Part shown: piece by piece, positions 7,847 through 16,784 of the stretch
How positions within the stretch are numbered: the first letter of the stretch is position 1
How the letters are laid out: every line of letters begins with the position of its first letter
Assembly (NCBI GenBank): GCA_963832445.1
Contig: CAWHUM010000018.1
Span: 204,451-268,450 of the forward strand
Direction of reading: 5' to 3'
DNA length: 64,000 nucleotides
From: AWTP1-13 sp963832445
GTDB taxonomy: Bacteria > Pseudomonadota > Alphaproteobacteria > Rhizobiales > Hyphomicrobiaceae
The notes under the pieces: model-generated
The model's input: only the letters and a program-made list of their open reading frames with translations
Told to the model about the DNA's origin: nothing
Database searches by the model: none
Translations under genes and position numbers: made by a program

Positions 7847-9508
7847 CTACTCCGCTGCCACCGGACGCAAGCCGGGCGCGGCGGCGATGCGGGGTTGCTC
7901 GGCCACGTCGACGGGCTCGTCGCCGCGCACCGTGCGCCAGATGTTGTAGGCCATGATCAGCGCACCGATGAGGAACAGGAGCCCGCCGATGGCGCGGATC
8001 ACGTAGTAGGGCTTCATCGCCTCCACCGTCTCGATGAAGGAGTACTGCAGGAAGCCCAGCCGGTCGTAGGCGCGCCACATCAGACCTTGCGTGATGCCCG
8101 ACACCCACATGGCGGTGATGTAGAGCAGGATGCCGATGGTGGAGACCCAGAAGTGCCATTCCACCAGGCGTAGCGAGTAGAGCCCGCGCCGGTTCCACAG
8201 CCATGGCACCAGGCAGTAGATGGCGCCAAACGACACCATGGCAACCCAGCCCAGCGCCCCGGAATGCACATGCCCGATGGTCCAATCGGTGTAGTGGGAG
8301 AGCGAGTTGACCGCCTTGATGCTCATCACCGGCCCCTCGAATGTCGACATGCCGTAGAAGGCGACCGACACCACCAGCAGGCGCACCACCGGGTCGGTGC
8401 GCAGCTTGTCCCAGGCACCCGACAAGGTCATGAGGCCGTTGATCATGCCGCCCCACGACGGCATCCACAGCATGATCGAGAAGGTCATGCCGAGCGTCTG
8501 TGCCCAGTCGGGCAGCGCGGTGTAGTGCAGGTGGTGGGGCCCGGCCCAGATGTAGAGGAAGATCAGCGTCCAGAAGTGCACGATGGAGAGGCGGTAGGAG
8601 TAGACCGGCCGCTCCACGCGCTTCGGGATGAAGTAGTACATGATGCCGAGGAAGCCGGCGGTGAGGAAGAAGCCCACCGCGTTGTGCCCGTACCACCACT
8701 GCGTCATGGCGTCCTGCACGCCGGCGAACACGATGTAGCTCTTGGCGCTCGTCAGGCTGACGGGGATCGTGGCGTTGTTGACGAGATGCAGCATGGCGAT
8801 GGTGACGATGAAGGCGAGGTAGAACCAGTTCGCCACGTAGATGTGCGGCTCCTTGCGCTTGGCGAGCGTGCCGAGGAACACCAGCAGGTAGACGACCCAG
8901 ATGATGGTCAGCCACAGGTCGGCGTACCACTCGGGCTCGGCGTACTCCTTGCCCTGGGTGATGCCGAGCAGGTAGCCGGTGCCGGCGACGGCGATGAACA
9001 GCTGGTAGCCCCAGATCACGAACCAGGGCGCCCAGCGGCCCGCCAGTCGCGCCCGGCAGGTGCGCTGCACGACATAGAACGATGTGCCGAGCAGAACATT
9101 GCCGCCGAAGGCGAAGATCACCGCCGAGGTATGCAGCGGCCTGAGCCGCCCGAAGCTGGTCCACGGCAGGTCGAGATTGAGCGCCGGGAACGCCAGTTGC
9201 CAGGCGAGCACGTCGCCGACCACGAAGCCGGCGATGCCCCAGAACACCGCGGCGATGGTGGCGACCTTGATGGGGCCGTCGACATATTCATCGGCCTGGC
9301 CGTGCCAGTCGGGTTTGCTGAACGAGACGCTGAGGATGAACACCGCGGCCGCGGCGCCGGCTAGCAAGAACAGCAGGCCGTGGAAGATCATGGCAGGGTG
9401 GCGCGAGCCCAAAATCAGGAACAGCCCGATCGCCACTATCCCAGTCGCGCCGATGAGCGCCAGGGCATCTGCGAACGCAGCCCGCTCCTCGACCCTCGTG
9501 GCTGCCAT
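7847..9508 (-). CDS. ccoN: cbb3-type cytochrome c oxidase catalytic subunit I CcoN
   Basis: The 553-residue polytopic protein carries the haem-copper ligands expected of a C-type oxidase: WYGHNAVGFFLTAGF for the first CuB histidine, AGPHHLHYTALPDW for the histidine pair, and DWTIGHVHSGALG for the haem histidines. It is the oxygen-reducing, proton-pumping subunit of high-affinity cbb3 oxidase. It heads the operon. The 5' region carries a perfect FNR/FixK box at 9573-9586, centred about 71 bases before the start codon, which predicts induction at low oxygen. Confidence 0.97.
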   Translation of the reverse strand: MAATRVEERAAFADALALIGATGIVAIGLFLILGSRHPAMIFHGLLFLLAGAAAAVFILSVSFSKPDWHGQADEYVDGPIKVATIAAVFWGIAGFVVGDVLAWQLAFPALNLDLPWTSFGRLRPLHTSAVIFAFGGNVLLGTSFYVVQRTCRARLAGRWAPWFVIWGYQLFIAVAGTGYLLGITQGKEYAEPEWYADLWLTIIWVVYLLVFLGTLAKRKEPHIYVANWFYLAFIVTIAMLHLVNNATIPVSLTSAKSYIVFAGVQDAMTQWWYGHNAVGFFLTAGFLGIMYYFIPKRVERPVYSYRLSIVHFWTLIFLYIWAGPHHLHYTALPDWAQTLGMTFSIMLWMPSWGGMINGLMTLSGAWDKLRTDPVVRLLVVSVAFYGMSTFEGPVMSIKAVNSLSHYTDWTIGHVHSGALGWVAMVSFGAIYCLVPWLWNRRGLYSLRLVEWHFWVSTIGILLYITAMWVSGITQGLMWRAYDRLGFLQYSFIETVEAMKPYYVIRAIGGLLFLIGALIMAYNIWRTVRGDEPVDVAEQPRIAAAPGLRPVAAE

Positions 9509-9572
9509 GTGCGCCCCATTCGCTTATTGCACGCGTGTGGGCGGCTTCTCTCACGGAGGCTGTGCCGCCTCG

Positions 9573-9586
9573 TTGATCTAGATCAA
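9573..9586. promoter_or_regulatory. FNR/FixK box upstream of ccoN
   Basis: The sequence TTGATCTAGATCAA is a perfect palindromic match to the FNR/FixK consensus TTGAT-N4-ATCAA. If the usual class II spacing of 41.5 applies, transcription would begin near 9538, leaving a 5' leader of about 30 bases before ccoN. Confidence 0.9.
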
Positions 9587-9662
9587 GAAATAAGGAATCG
9601 TCGCTGCTCGGGCCCAGCCGACGGTCACTTTCCACAACTTCATGCATTCGCACGGAGTGCGC

Positions 9663-10784
9663 TCAGAGCACGCCAGCGGCCCATACAACCAGCTCCCTGG
9701 CGATCTTGCCGAAGGCGACGTCGAGCGCGGCCGCGGCCGAAGCGGTGTCGGCAGCCGCGGCGGGGGCCGCGGCGCGAAACACCCGCGCGCCGACCACGCC
9801 ACCCTTGTTGTTCAACACCTTGGCCGAGAAATCGATCTCGGCCGTCCGCTGCGGCTGCGCCGTCAGCTGAAAGGTGCGAATGTCTATCAGCAGCTTGTGG
9901 TCGCCCTCGAAGCCTTCCGTCGGCCGGCCGACGGCCCGCAGGTAGTTGGCGTTCTCGAATGCCTCGATCAGCTTTGCCTGCACGAGCTTGGGCAGGCTGT
10001 CGGCCCACAGGCCAGGCTTGGCCGAGGCATCGGGCGCCGGCGGCGGGCGGACGAGAACGGTCTGCGCATCGATCATGACGACCGCGGTCGGCTCCGCCAC
10101 CACCAGTTGCGCTGCCCGCACCTTGCCGGCCGGCGGGAAGTCGCGCGGCGCGGTCAGGTCGTAGTAGGTGGTCGGCGTCTTGCCGGCTCCGCCAGTCATG
10201 CGCTCGAGGCCGGCGACGATGCCGTCGAGCTTTTCCGAGTTGCGTGCGAGTGCCGCCGAGAAGGTGTTGAGGTTGGCAATGGTCGACTGCAGCGGCTCGG
10301 CGTTGTCCACCATGATGCCGTTGAGGCGGCGCAGCGCGTCGCGAGCTGCCTGCGTCAGGCTTTGACCGGCGGCGGGGGGCGCAACCAGCAACGGCGGCTC
10401 GACGCCGGTCTTGGCCAATGCCGGGGAAGCGGGATCGCCGCCCCTGAGCGCGATCACCGGCGCGCCTGCCAGACCCTGAAAATCGATGTCGACTTGTGTG
10501 TCCGCGCGCACCGGCGTGGCAGGCTCGACGCCGATCGTGACCGTCACCTCGCGCGGGTCGCGCTGATTGAGCTGCAGTCCGGTGACCTCGCCGACGCGGA
10601 TGCCGTTGAACAGCACGGCCGAGCCCCCGAGCAGGCCGGCCACCGGCGTCTCGAAGCGCACCCGGTAGAGCGTGCGATCGCGCAGGCCGCTGGCGTTGTT
10701 CATCCAATAGACGAACGCGAAACCCGCAACGATGGTGGCCAGCACGAACGCGCCGACCTGGATATAGCGTGCCCGTATTTCCAT
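9663..10784 (-). CDS. mlaD: MlaD-type MCE protein fused to an auxiliary-lipoprotein (PqiC-like) domain
   Basis: The 373-residue protein has an N-terminal membrane anchor (YIQVGAFVLATIVAGFAFVY) and an MCE domain (VLFNGIRVGEVTGLQL), about residues 35-110, then a helical linker. From about residue 225 a second domain starts with TYYDLTAPRDFP. It resembles the ABC-type transport auxiliary lipoprotein (PqiC/DUF330) family. That protein is normally a separate lipoprotein with its own lipobox, and no lipobox is seen here. The protein should span the periplasm as part of an MlaFEDB-like lipid carrier. It is the last gene of the mlaE-mlaF-mlaD unit. Confidence 0.8.
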   Translation of the reverse strand: MEIRARYIQVGAFVLATIVAGFAFVYWMNNASGLRDRTLYRVRFETPVAGLLGGSAVLFNGIRVGEVTGLQLNQRDPREVTVTIGVEPATPVRADTQVDIDFQGLAGAPVIALRGGDPASPALAKTGVEPPLLVAPPAAGQSLTQAARDALRRLNGIMVDNAEPLQSTIANLNTFSAALARNSEKLDGIVAGLERMTGGAGKTPTTYYDLTAPRDFPPAGKVRAAQLVVAEPTAVVMIDAQTVLVRPPPAPDASAKPGLWADSLPKLVQAKLIEAFENANYLRAVGRPTEGFEGDHKLLIDIRTFQLTAQPQRTAEIDFSAKVLNNKGGVVGARVFRAAAPAAAADTASAAAALDVAFGKIARELVVWAAGVL

Positions 10785-10795
10785 GGCATGTTACC

Positions 10796-11587
10796 TCACT
10801 GCGCTCCTTGCGCCAGCCCCTGCACGGCGAGATGGGCGCGCTTGCCCCCGAAATAGGATTTCACCCACGGATGCTCGCTGGCGAGCATGGCTTGCATCGG
10901 ACCGACCGCCACCACCCGGCCATCGGCAAGCGCCGCCACGCGATCGCACACCGTATTGAGGCTGTCGAGGTCGTGGGTCACCATGAACACCGTCAGCCCC
11001 AGCGTGCGCTGCAACGTCTTGATGAGGGCGTCGAAGTCGCCTGCCGCGATGGGGTCGAGCCCCGAGGTCGGCTCGTCGAGAAATACGATCTCCGGGTCCA
11101 GCGCCAGCGCGCGGGCCAGTGCTACGCGCTTGGTCATGCCGCCGGACAGCTCCGAAGGAAGCTTGCTGGCGTCGGCGGCGCCGATGCCCACCATCTCGAG
11201 CTTGGCGCGGGCCACATCCTCCAACAGCCGCTCCGAGACGGCGAGATGCTCGCGCATCGGAAACTGCACGTTCTGCAGCACGGTAAGCGAGGAGAACAGC
11301 GCGCCCTGCTGGAACAGCACGCCCCAGCGCCGCTCCACGGCCCTCCGCTCCTCCTCGTTGGCACGGTCGAAGTCGACGCCCAGCACCTCGATTGAGCCGC
11401 GCCGCTTGGGCAGGAGGCCGATGATGGTGCGCAGCAGCACGGATTTGCCGCCGCCGGAGCCGCCGACCAGCCCCAGAATCTCGCCGCGATGCACCTCGAG
11501 CGAGAGCCCGTCGAGCACGACGCGATCGCCGAACCCGACCACCAGGTCCTGCACCCGGATCACGACTTGTGCGCTTGCGCCCTCCAT
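10796..11587 (-). CDS. mlaF: Mla-type ABC transporter ATP-binding protein
   Basis: This 263-residue ATPase has Walker A GGSGGGKSVLL, Q-loop FQQGALFSSL, signature LSGGMTKRVALARAL and Walker B IVFLDEPTSGLDP, all typical of MlaF-type ATPases for intermembrane phospholipid transport. The ATG at 11587 lies 6 bases after the mlaE stop. In the raw frame it is continuous with the 5' part of mlaE only because of the frameshift in mlaE, so the long 645-residue frame is not a real fusion. Confidence 0.92.
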   Translation of the reverse strand: MEGASAQVVIRVQDLVVGFGDRVVLDGLSLEVHRGEILGLVGGSGGGKSVLLRTIIGLLPKRRGSIEVLGVDFDRANEEERRAVERRWGVLFQQGALFSSLTVLQNVQFPMREHLAVSERLLEDVARAKLEMVGIGAADASKLPSELSGGMTKRVALARALALDPEIVFLDEPTSGLDPIAAGDFDALIKTLQRTLGLTVFMVTHDLDSLNTVCDRVAALADGRVVAVGPMQAMLASEHPWVKSYFGGKRAHLAVQGLAQGAQ

Positions 11588-11592
11588 CCCGC

Positions 11593-12733
11593 TCACATTC
11601 CGATCGAGGCGAAGAAGATGGCGAAGACGCCGTCCAGCACGATGACGAAGAAGATCGATTTCACGACCGCGGTGGTGGTCTGCAATCCGAGCGATTCGGC
11701 GCTGCCCTTTACTCTCAGGCCTTCGGATGCCGCCACCACCCCGATCACCAGCGCCATGAACGGCGCCTTGATCATTCCCACCTTGAAGTGGGTCACCGAG
11801 ATCGCCTCCTTGAGGCGGTCGATGAAGATTTCCGGGCTCATGCCGCCGTAGAACCACGCCACCAGACCGGCACCGTAGAGGGCGGACAGGGAGCCGATGA
11901 AGGCCAGGATCGGCAGCGCCGAGGATCAGGGCCACGACCCGCGGCAGGATGAGGATCTCGATGGGGTCGAGCCCCATGGTGCGCAGCGCATCGACCTCCT
12001 CGCGCATCTTCATGGAGCCGAGCTCGGCCGTGTAGGAGCTGCCGGACCGGCCTGCCACCATGATGGCCACGATCAGCACGCCGATCTCGCGCAGGACGAG
12101 GATGCCGACCATGTCCACCACGTAGAGGTCGGCGCCGAACTTGCGGAAATGGAAGATGCCCTGCTGGGCGATGATGCAGCCGATCAGGAAGGTGATCAGC
12201 AGGATGATCGGCACCGCCTGCCAGGCCACCCGATCGAGGTGATGCACCGCCGACGTGAGGCGAAAATGCGCCGGCCGCCGCAGCGTGTTGATGAGGGCGA
12301 TGCCGATCGCCCCCAGCATGTTGAGGAATGGGACGAACTCGCGTCCCAGCTCCACCACCGTGCGTCCCAGAGCCTCGAGGCCTGCAGCGATTCGGCCTGC
12401 CTTGGCGGGAGGAGTGGGAACGGTGAGATTGACCGTCTGCACCTCCTCGAGCAGGCCCCGATATTGCTCCGGAACTCCGGTGAGCCGGGTTTCTTTGCCG
12501 CGCGCTCTTCCCTCCCGGGCGATGCGCTCGAGCAGCCACGCGCCGAAGGTGTCGAGTGCGCGCACCCCGCTCAGGTCGAGTGCCAGCAGGCGCGCATCCT
12601 CCAGGTCGCGAACCGCGGTATCGACGAGGTGCTCCAGCGTGCTGGCGTGGCGCGCTGTCCATGCTCCGGCGGCAGTGAGTTCGAGGCGTTCGTTCTCGCG
12701 CACGCTCAAAAGGCTTGGTTGAGGGCTCACCAC
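11593..12733 (-). pseudogene. mlaE: Mla-type permease MlaE with N-terminal STAS-like domain (one frameshift)
   Basis: Residues 1-100 form a STAS/MlaB-like domain (LLALDLSGVRALDTFGAWLL). The permease follows with several membrane helices and the MlaE motifs ELGSMKMREEVDALRTMG and GLDPIEILILPRVVAL. Near 11919 an extra base in the frame replaces the expected LILALPILAFIGSL. The correct continuation (VAWFYGGMSPEIFIDRLKEA) runs in another frame to the stop at 11593. One added base therefore separates two well-conserved halves, which may be a sequence error. The product would be the inner-membrane permease partner of MlaF and the MCE protein. Confidence 0.85.
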
Positions 12734-12851
12734 AGGTCCGCAGCGAAGGGTTGGTTACAAAGAATGAACCATAGCACACCGCATGTCGTCGGCGTTGCGC
12801 CCTGTCAAGCGCACGCCGCCAAGCGCGCCGCTTCACGCTGCGGGTTGCGAC

Positions 12852-13358
12852 CTATTGTCTGGCTGGGCGAGCTGGCGTGAACTCGTGCGTCTGCACGGTA
12901 TCGGCGGAATGTCTCAGCAATATGCGGCAGCTGCGGTGCTGCTGTCCGGAGTCGGCGGAGCTGACCAAGAGCACGACAGCGTTCCGCCGAACATGATCGG
13001 TGAACCTCGCAAACACGTCTGGCAGCAGCCAGGACGAGGCCAATGTACGGTCACCTTGGGTCCAGGTGGCCTCCTTGAGCAGCTTGCGCAGGAGAACACC
13101 ATTGGTGCCGACGACTTCGACATCGCCAAGCAGGGGGTAGAGTGAGCGCACGCGGCCAGAGTCGAGAGAGCCGCCGAGCATGGGGAAAGCGGGACTCTCG
13201 GGCGGCATAACGCCGCTCAGAGCTTTTCGCGTTCCCGCAAGGCACATGTCGCGCCGCTTGAAGCCGTTGGCGTGCAGATCGGCGATCACGCTTCCAAGCC
13301 CTTGCGGCTCGTAGAACACGCCGCTCGCCAGCCGGAACGTATCGTCTGCGTTGTCCAT
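12852..13358 (-). CDS. hypothetical protein downstream of the FixK-like gene
   Basis: The protein (about 168 residues from the ATG at 13358) begins MDNADDTFRLASGVFYEPQG and contains SVIADLHANGFKRRDMCLAG. This weakly recalls the alpha/beta repeat of stress-related DUF1269-like proteins, but I do not recognise a family. Longer starts exist at 13436 (ATG) and 13466 (TTG, overlapping the fixK stop). The ATG at 13358 is preferred because a GGAAGG-like ribosome site lies upstream. It probably forms a unit with the regulator gene at 13463-14182. Confidence 0.5.
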   Translation of the reverse strand: MDNADDTFRLASGVFYEPQGLGSVIADLHANGFKRRDMCLAGTRKALSGVMPPESPAFPMLGGSLDSGRVRSLYPLLGDVEVVGTNGVLLRKLLKEATWTQGDRTLASSWLLPDVFARFTDHVRRNAVVLLVSSADSGQQHRSCRILLRHSADTVQTHEFTPARPARQ

Positions 13359-13462
13359 TGCCGTCGGCACGCCTTCCGACTTCGCCTCGTGCACGGTGTC
13401 CAAATCGCCCGGAACCGAGCACGTACGATCGATCATGCAGTGCGGCTGAGGTGCTCTGACGT

Positions 13463-14182
13463 TCAACGATCGCCCCCGCCCTCAGCCAGCCGCTCGAGCC
13501 TCTGCATATCTCGAATGTGGACATTGGCGCTTTGCTCTAGGTCAATGATCCCGAGCTGCCTCAGCTTGGTGAACGTGCGGCTGACGGTTTCGATCGTCAG
13601 GCCGAGAAAATCGCCGATATCCGAGCGCGTCATTGGCAGATGAACGGTGGTTGCGTCGCCGCCGGATCGTTTGCTGCGGCGCGACATGGCAAGCAAGAAG
13701 GCCGCTACCCGCTCCGTGGCCGTGCGCTGACCGGTTGTCAGCAGGAGATCATGGGCAGCTTCCAGCTCCTGGGAGATCATCTCGTAGAGCTTGATTGCGA
13801 GCACGGGGTCGTGCCGCGCGATCTGATGCACCGTGCTCAACGACAATGAGCGCAAACGGCATGGCTTGGTTGCCTGCGCGTTGAATTGATGCTCGCCCAG
13901 CGGACCGAGGCCGACCACGTCGCCTGGATAAGCGAAGCCGAACACTTGGCGGCGGCCGTCGGGCAGAACCTTGTAGAGGCAGATGGCGCCAGTCTCGACG
14001 CGGTAGAGATGCGATCTGGCGTCCCCCTCGGTGAAGACGTGCTCCTTGGCCTCGATGGCCCGGACCGGCGCTCGCGAGATATGGGCGTCCAGGCCGTGCG
14101 ACGCCGAGGGCTGCCGCTCTGCGGTCCGCTGCGAAATCGGGCGCGCGACCGAGTACTCTGATAGCGAGACTTCCTGCAGCAT
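13463..14182 (-). CDS. fixK: Crp/Fnr family regulator, FixK-like
   Basis: This 239-residue protein has a cyclic-nucleotide-type beta barrel (FTEGDARSHLYRVETGAICLY), a dimerisation helix and a C-terminal helix-turn-helix (MTRSDIGDFLGLTIETVSRTF). The recognition helix carries the E-x-x-S-R pattern used to read TTGAT half sites. No N-terminal cysteine cluster is present, which argues for FixK rather than oxygen-labile FNR/FnrN. A perfect FNR/FixK box at 14300-14313 lies upstream, so autoregulation or control by a second FNR protein is possible. The ATG at 14182 follows a GAGGAGAG ribosome site. It lies about 1.9 kb from an OmpR-type regulator and a FixL-like hybrid kinase. Confidence 0.8.
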   Translation of the reverse strand: MLQEVSLSEYSVARPISQRTAERQPSASHGLDAHISRAPVRAIEAKEHVFTEGDARSHLYRVETGAICLYKVLPDGRRQVFGFAYPGDVVGLGPLGEHQFNAQATKPCRLRSLSLSTVHQIARHDPVLAIKLYEMISQELEAAHDLLLTTGQRTATERVAAFLLAMSRRSKRSGGDATTVHLPMTRSDIGDFLGLTIETVSRTFTKLRQLGIIDLEQSANVHIRDMQRLERLAEGGGDR

Positions 14183-14299
14183 GATTGTCTCTCCTCGTGT
14201 GTAGCGTGGGCACAGGAGAGCAGCCGCCGGCTGCACGATTTCAGCATCCAGGAAATAGATTGTAATAGATTGTAACAGCGGCCTTCGTGCGCGCTGGGC

Positions 14300-14313
14300 T
14301 TGATGGAAATCAA
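14300..14313. promoter_or_regulatory. FNR/FixK box in the fixK-phasin intergenic region
   Basis: TTGATGGAAATCAA is a perfect TTGAT-N4-ATCAA match. Its centre is about 74 bases before the phasin ATG (plus strand), giving a predicted leader of about 32 bases. It is about 125 bases before the fixK ATG on the other strand, so it may serve one or both genes. Confidence 0.85.
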
Positions 14314-14379
14314 TACGGGACGCGCACGGATCGCCAATAAGAGTGGAATCCGCAGAAGGGCACGTAAGCGGAGTGCACC

Positions 14380-14787
14380 ATGAACAAAACGCCAAGTAAG
14401 GATCCGAACAGGGGCGCTGCTCTGCCTCCAATCCTGACTGGGAACCCGTTCTGGCCGGTTGGCCCGGCCGCGCAGAGTGGTGCCGGTGCTGCGGCAGGTT
14501 TCGGCAGAGTGGCCACGGAGTGGATGAGCTTTGTGCATCGCCGGCTGGGCGAGGACATGCATCTGGCATCGCAGCTCGCCGCCTCGAAGTCGCCTGTGGA
14601 GTTCTGGGGCCACTACTCGGATTTCCTGCTGAAGGCAGGGCAGGACTACTGGCGGGAATACGTAACGCTCGCCAAGCTTGCGGGCGAAGGCATCAACGCC
14701 ACCTCGGAGGCCGGCCGCGAGCACAAGGTCGGTGAGAACGTGGGCGCCGAGGCAGCGCAGACGCCGGACGTGGCGCGCGCAGCATGA
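14380..14787 (+). CDS. phasin-family protein
   Basis: The 135-residue protein has a Pro/Gly/Ala-rich N-terminus and then a helical phasin-like region (ASKSPVEFWGHYSDFLLKAG, then DYWREYVTLAKLAGEG). Phasins coat polyhydroxyalkanoate granules. A link to low oxygen is supported by the FNR/FixK box at 14300-14313. A UspA gene follows 44 bases downstream in the same direction and is probably co-transcribed. Confidence 0.7.
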   Translation: MNKTPSKDPNRGAALPPILTGNPFWPVGPAAQSGAGAAAGFGRVATEWMSFVHRRLGEDMHLASQLAASKSPVEFWGHYSDFLLKAGQDYWREYVTLAKLAGEGINATSEAGREHKVGENVGAEAAQTPDVARAA

Positions 14788-14831
14788 AGCCCTGACGCGG
14801 CCGCAGCGCATACCCGTCCAAGGGAGGGGAG

Positions 14832-15269
14832 ATGTACAAGCATATCCTGATTGCCACCGACGGGTCGGAATTGGCCGGCAAGGCGGTGGTTAGCGGGCTG
14901 GAACTTGCCAGACACATCGGGGCCAGAGTGACAGTAGTGACGGCAACCGAGCCGTGGTCCGCGATGATGCATGGAGAGCCGGCCGCGTTGGCGTTTCCAA
15001 TCGAGGAATACGAGAAGTCTGCCACTGAGAACGCTCGCCGTATCCTCTCTGCCGTCGAGGAGGCCGCCAGGAAGCAGGGAGTTGCCTGCGAGACAGTGCA
15101 CGTGAACGATTTCCCCGCCGAGGCCATCACTGGCACTGTCAAGGCCAAGGGCTGCGACCTGATTGTCATGGCGTCGCACGGACGTCGGGGCATTGCGAGA
15201 GTGCTGCTGGGAAGCCAGGCCGCAGCGGTGCTGACACAGAGCACGGTTCCCGTACTGGTCTGCCGCTAG
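14832..15269 (+). CDS. universal stress protein (UspA family)
   Basis: The 145-residue protein begins YKHILIATDGSELA and ends with a nucleotide-binding loop (IVMASHGRRGIARVLLGSQA) and STVPVLVCR, the UspA fold with a G-x2-G-x9-G-type ATP loop. The ATG follows a strong AGGGAGGGGAG ribosome site. It probably shares the FNR-boxed promoter of the phasin gene. Confidence 0.9.
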   Translation: MYKHILIATDGSELAGKAVVSGLELARHIGARVTVVTATEPWSAMMHGEPAALAFPIEEYEKSATENARRILSAVEEAARKQGVACETVHVNDFPAEAITGTVKAKGCDLIVMASHGRRGIARVLLGSQAAAVLTQSTVPVLVCR

Positions 15270-15292
15270 AACGACGCAAGAGCCGTTTCAGC

Positions 15293-15751
15293 TCAGTCCG
15301 TGCGGCAGACGAGCACCGGCAGTGTGCTGTGACCGATCACCTTTGTGGCCTCGCTGCCGAGCAGCACGCCGGCGATGCCGCGTCTTCCGTGAGAACCCAC
15401 GATGATGAGATCGCAGCGCTCTTTTGCGGCTGCCTCTATGATCGCCTGGCAAGGATCGCGATGGCGACAATGGAGCGTTCTGCACTCCACCCCGGCATAT
15501 TGCGCCTTGTCTGCGACGGACCTCAGGAGGTTGTCCGCCGCCGTCTTGATCCTCAGCTCATAGTCGTTCTCCGGCACGATCACTTCAGGTACGACTACCG
15601 CCAGCTCTCTGGCGAACTGCACCGCCCATGGCGTTGTCACCGTGATGATAGTAACCTGGGCTCCCAGTGCCCGCGCCAGCGCGATCCCGTGCCGCGCTGC
15701 GCCTAGCGAGGGCCGGGAGCCGTCCACTGCGATAAGAATACGTCGGTACAT
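15293..15751 (-). CDS. universal stress protein (UspA family)
   Basis: This 152-residue UspA protein begins YRRILIAVDGSRPSLGAARH and carries the ATP-binding loop IIVGSHGRRGIAGVLLGSEA and STLPVLVCR. It is a paralogue of the convergent gene ending at 15269. A perfect FNR/FixK box at 15827-15840 is centred about 82 bases before the start codon, predicting low-oxygen induction. Confidence 0.9.
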   Translation of the reverse strand: MYRRILIAVDGSRPSLGAARHGIALARALGAQVTIITVTTPWAVQFARELAVVVPEVIVPENDYELRIKTAADNLLRSVADKAQYAGVECRTLHCRHRDPCQAIIEAAAKERCDLIIVGSHGRRGIAGVLLGSEATKVIGHSTLPVLVCRTD

Positions 15752-15826
15752 GGCTCGATACCTTGGCCTTGCATGCGTGCACCCCGGTTGCCATTTTCAT
15801 GCTCCAACCAGGGCATGCGCTCTGCC

Positions 15827-15840
15827 TTGATCCGCATCAA
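15827..15840. promoter_or_regulatory. FNR/FixK box upstream of uspA
   Basis: TTGATCCGCATCAA matches TTGAT-N4-ATCAA exactly. Class II spacing would put the transcript start near 15792 for the minus-strand Usp gene. The same site lies about 220 bases before the plus-strand response regulator, too far for a standard class II site. Confidence 0.85.
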
Positions 15841-16052
15841 AGGGGACTCGCCGTCGAGACCACTCCTTCCGCGCCGTTTACCTCGACGATCGCGATCAGC
15901 CGAGCCATGAAAGGCTGCGGCCGTGGCGGACTTGATTCGCTGCGGCGGTCCCGCCATCCTGATGCGAGGGGGCGCATCGACGACAAGGAAATAGGCCCCA
16001 TTCCAGGCCTGGGAAAGCAATCGAACGTGGCACGCAACCAAGGGTTTCGGTG

Positions 16053-16784
16053 ATGGCCAATGCCGACACCCAGATTCTGATTGTCGACGACGAGCCGGAA
16101 ATCCGCGCTCTTCTGCGCAAGTGCTTCGAGCGCGAAGGGTTTCAGGTTGCGGAAGCCAGGGACGGGGCGGAGCTTCGCGCGCGCCTCGAGGGCCGGCCTG
16201 CCAGTCTCATCACGTTGGACCTGACGCTGGGTGGCGAGGACGGCCTGGTGCTTGCGCGTGAGGTCCGCGCCAAGTGCAATATCCCGATCATCATGATCAC
16301 GGGCAAGGGCGATACCATCGATCGCGTGGTCGGCCTTGAGCTCGGGGCCGACGACTACATCACCAAGCCGTTTCAGCTGAGAGAGGTGGTCGCGCGTGTG
16401 CGGGCGGTGCTCAGGCGCTACAATCCTGCCGATCAAGCGGCGCCCGGCGCCACCGACTCCCAGCATGAGCGCTACGCGTTCGACGACATGGTGCTGGACG
16501 TGACCTGCCGGGAGCTGAACACCGGCGGCGGCGAGGCGCAGGAGCTCACCACCGCCGAGTTCAACCTGCTCGAGATCTTCGCCAAGCGGCCGAACCGCGT
16601 GCTCTCCCGCGACAACATCATGGACCTGCTCAAGGGCCATGAATGGTCGCCGGTTGACCGCTCCATCGACGCTCTCGTAGGGCGCTTGCGCAAGAAGGTC
16701 GAGCCCGATCCCGACCAGCCACGATTGATCAAAACAGTGCGCGGCGTCGGCTATGTCTTCACGACCGACGTAAAGCGGCTCTAG
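16053..16784 (+). CDS. OmpR/PhoB-family response regulator, FxkR-like by context
   Basis: This 243-residue regulator has a receiver domain (QILIVDDEPEIRALL with the acidic pair, phospho-Asp in LITLDLTLGGEDG, Lys in DDYITKPF) and an OmpR-type winged helix (ELTTAEFNLLEIFAKRPNRV, then VDRSIDALVGRLRKK and TVRGVGYVF). The start is taken at the ATG at 16053, because the GTG at 16050 adds one residue only. It is convergent with, and overlaps by 4 bases, a FixL-like hybrid kinase, and fixK lies nearby. That arrangement resembles hFixL-FxkR-FixK of some rhizobia, where an OmpR-type FxkR activates fixK. The FxkR assignment is an inference from context. Confidence 0.85.
   Translation: MANADTQILIVDDEPEIRALLRKCFEREGFQVAEARDGAELRARLEGRPASLITLDLTLGGEDGLVLAREVRAKCNIPIIMITGKGDTIDRVVGLELGADDYITKPFQLREVVARVRAVLRRYNPADQAAPGATDSQHERYAFDDMVLDVTCRELNTGGGEAQELTTAEFNLLEIFAKRPNRVLSRDNIMDLLKGHEWSPVDRSIDALVGRLRKKVEPDPDQPRLIKTVRGVGYVFTTDVKRL

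Noticed and set aside
7086..9164. A 692-residue frame overlapping ccoN and ccoO on the same strand
   Set aside because: It is a GC-rich shadow frame, His/Arg/Gly-rich without motifs. CcoN and CcoO in the other frames are certain.
10796..12733. A single 645-residue MlaE-MlaF fusion protein
   Set aside because: The join exists only because of a one-base shift in mlaE. The true permease C-terminus is found in another frame, with its own stop just before the mlaF ATG.
15256..15310. An inverted repeat at the meeting point of the two UspA genes, considered as a bidirectional terminator
   Set aside because: It arises from the shared VLVCR coding end of two convergent paralogues and has no T-tract on either side.
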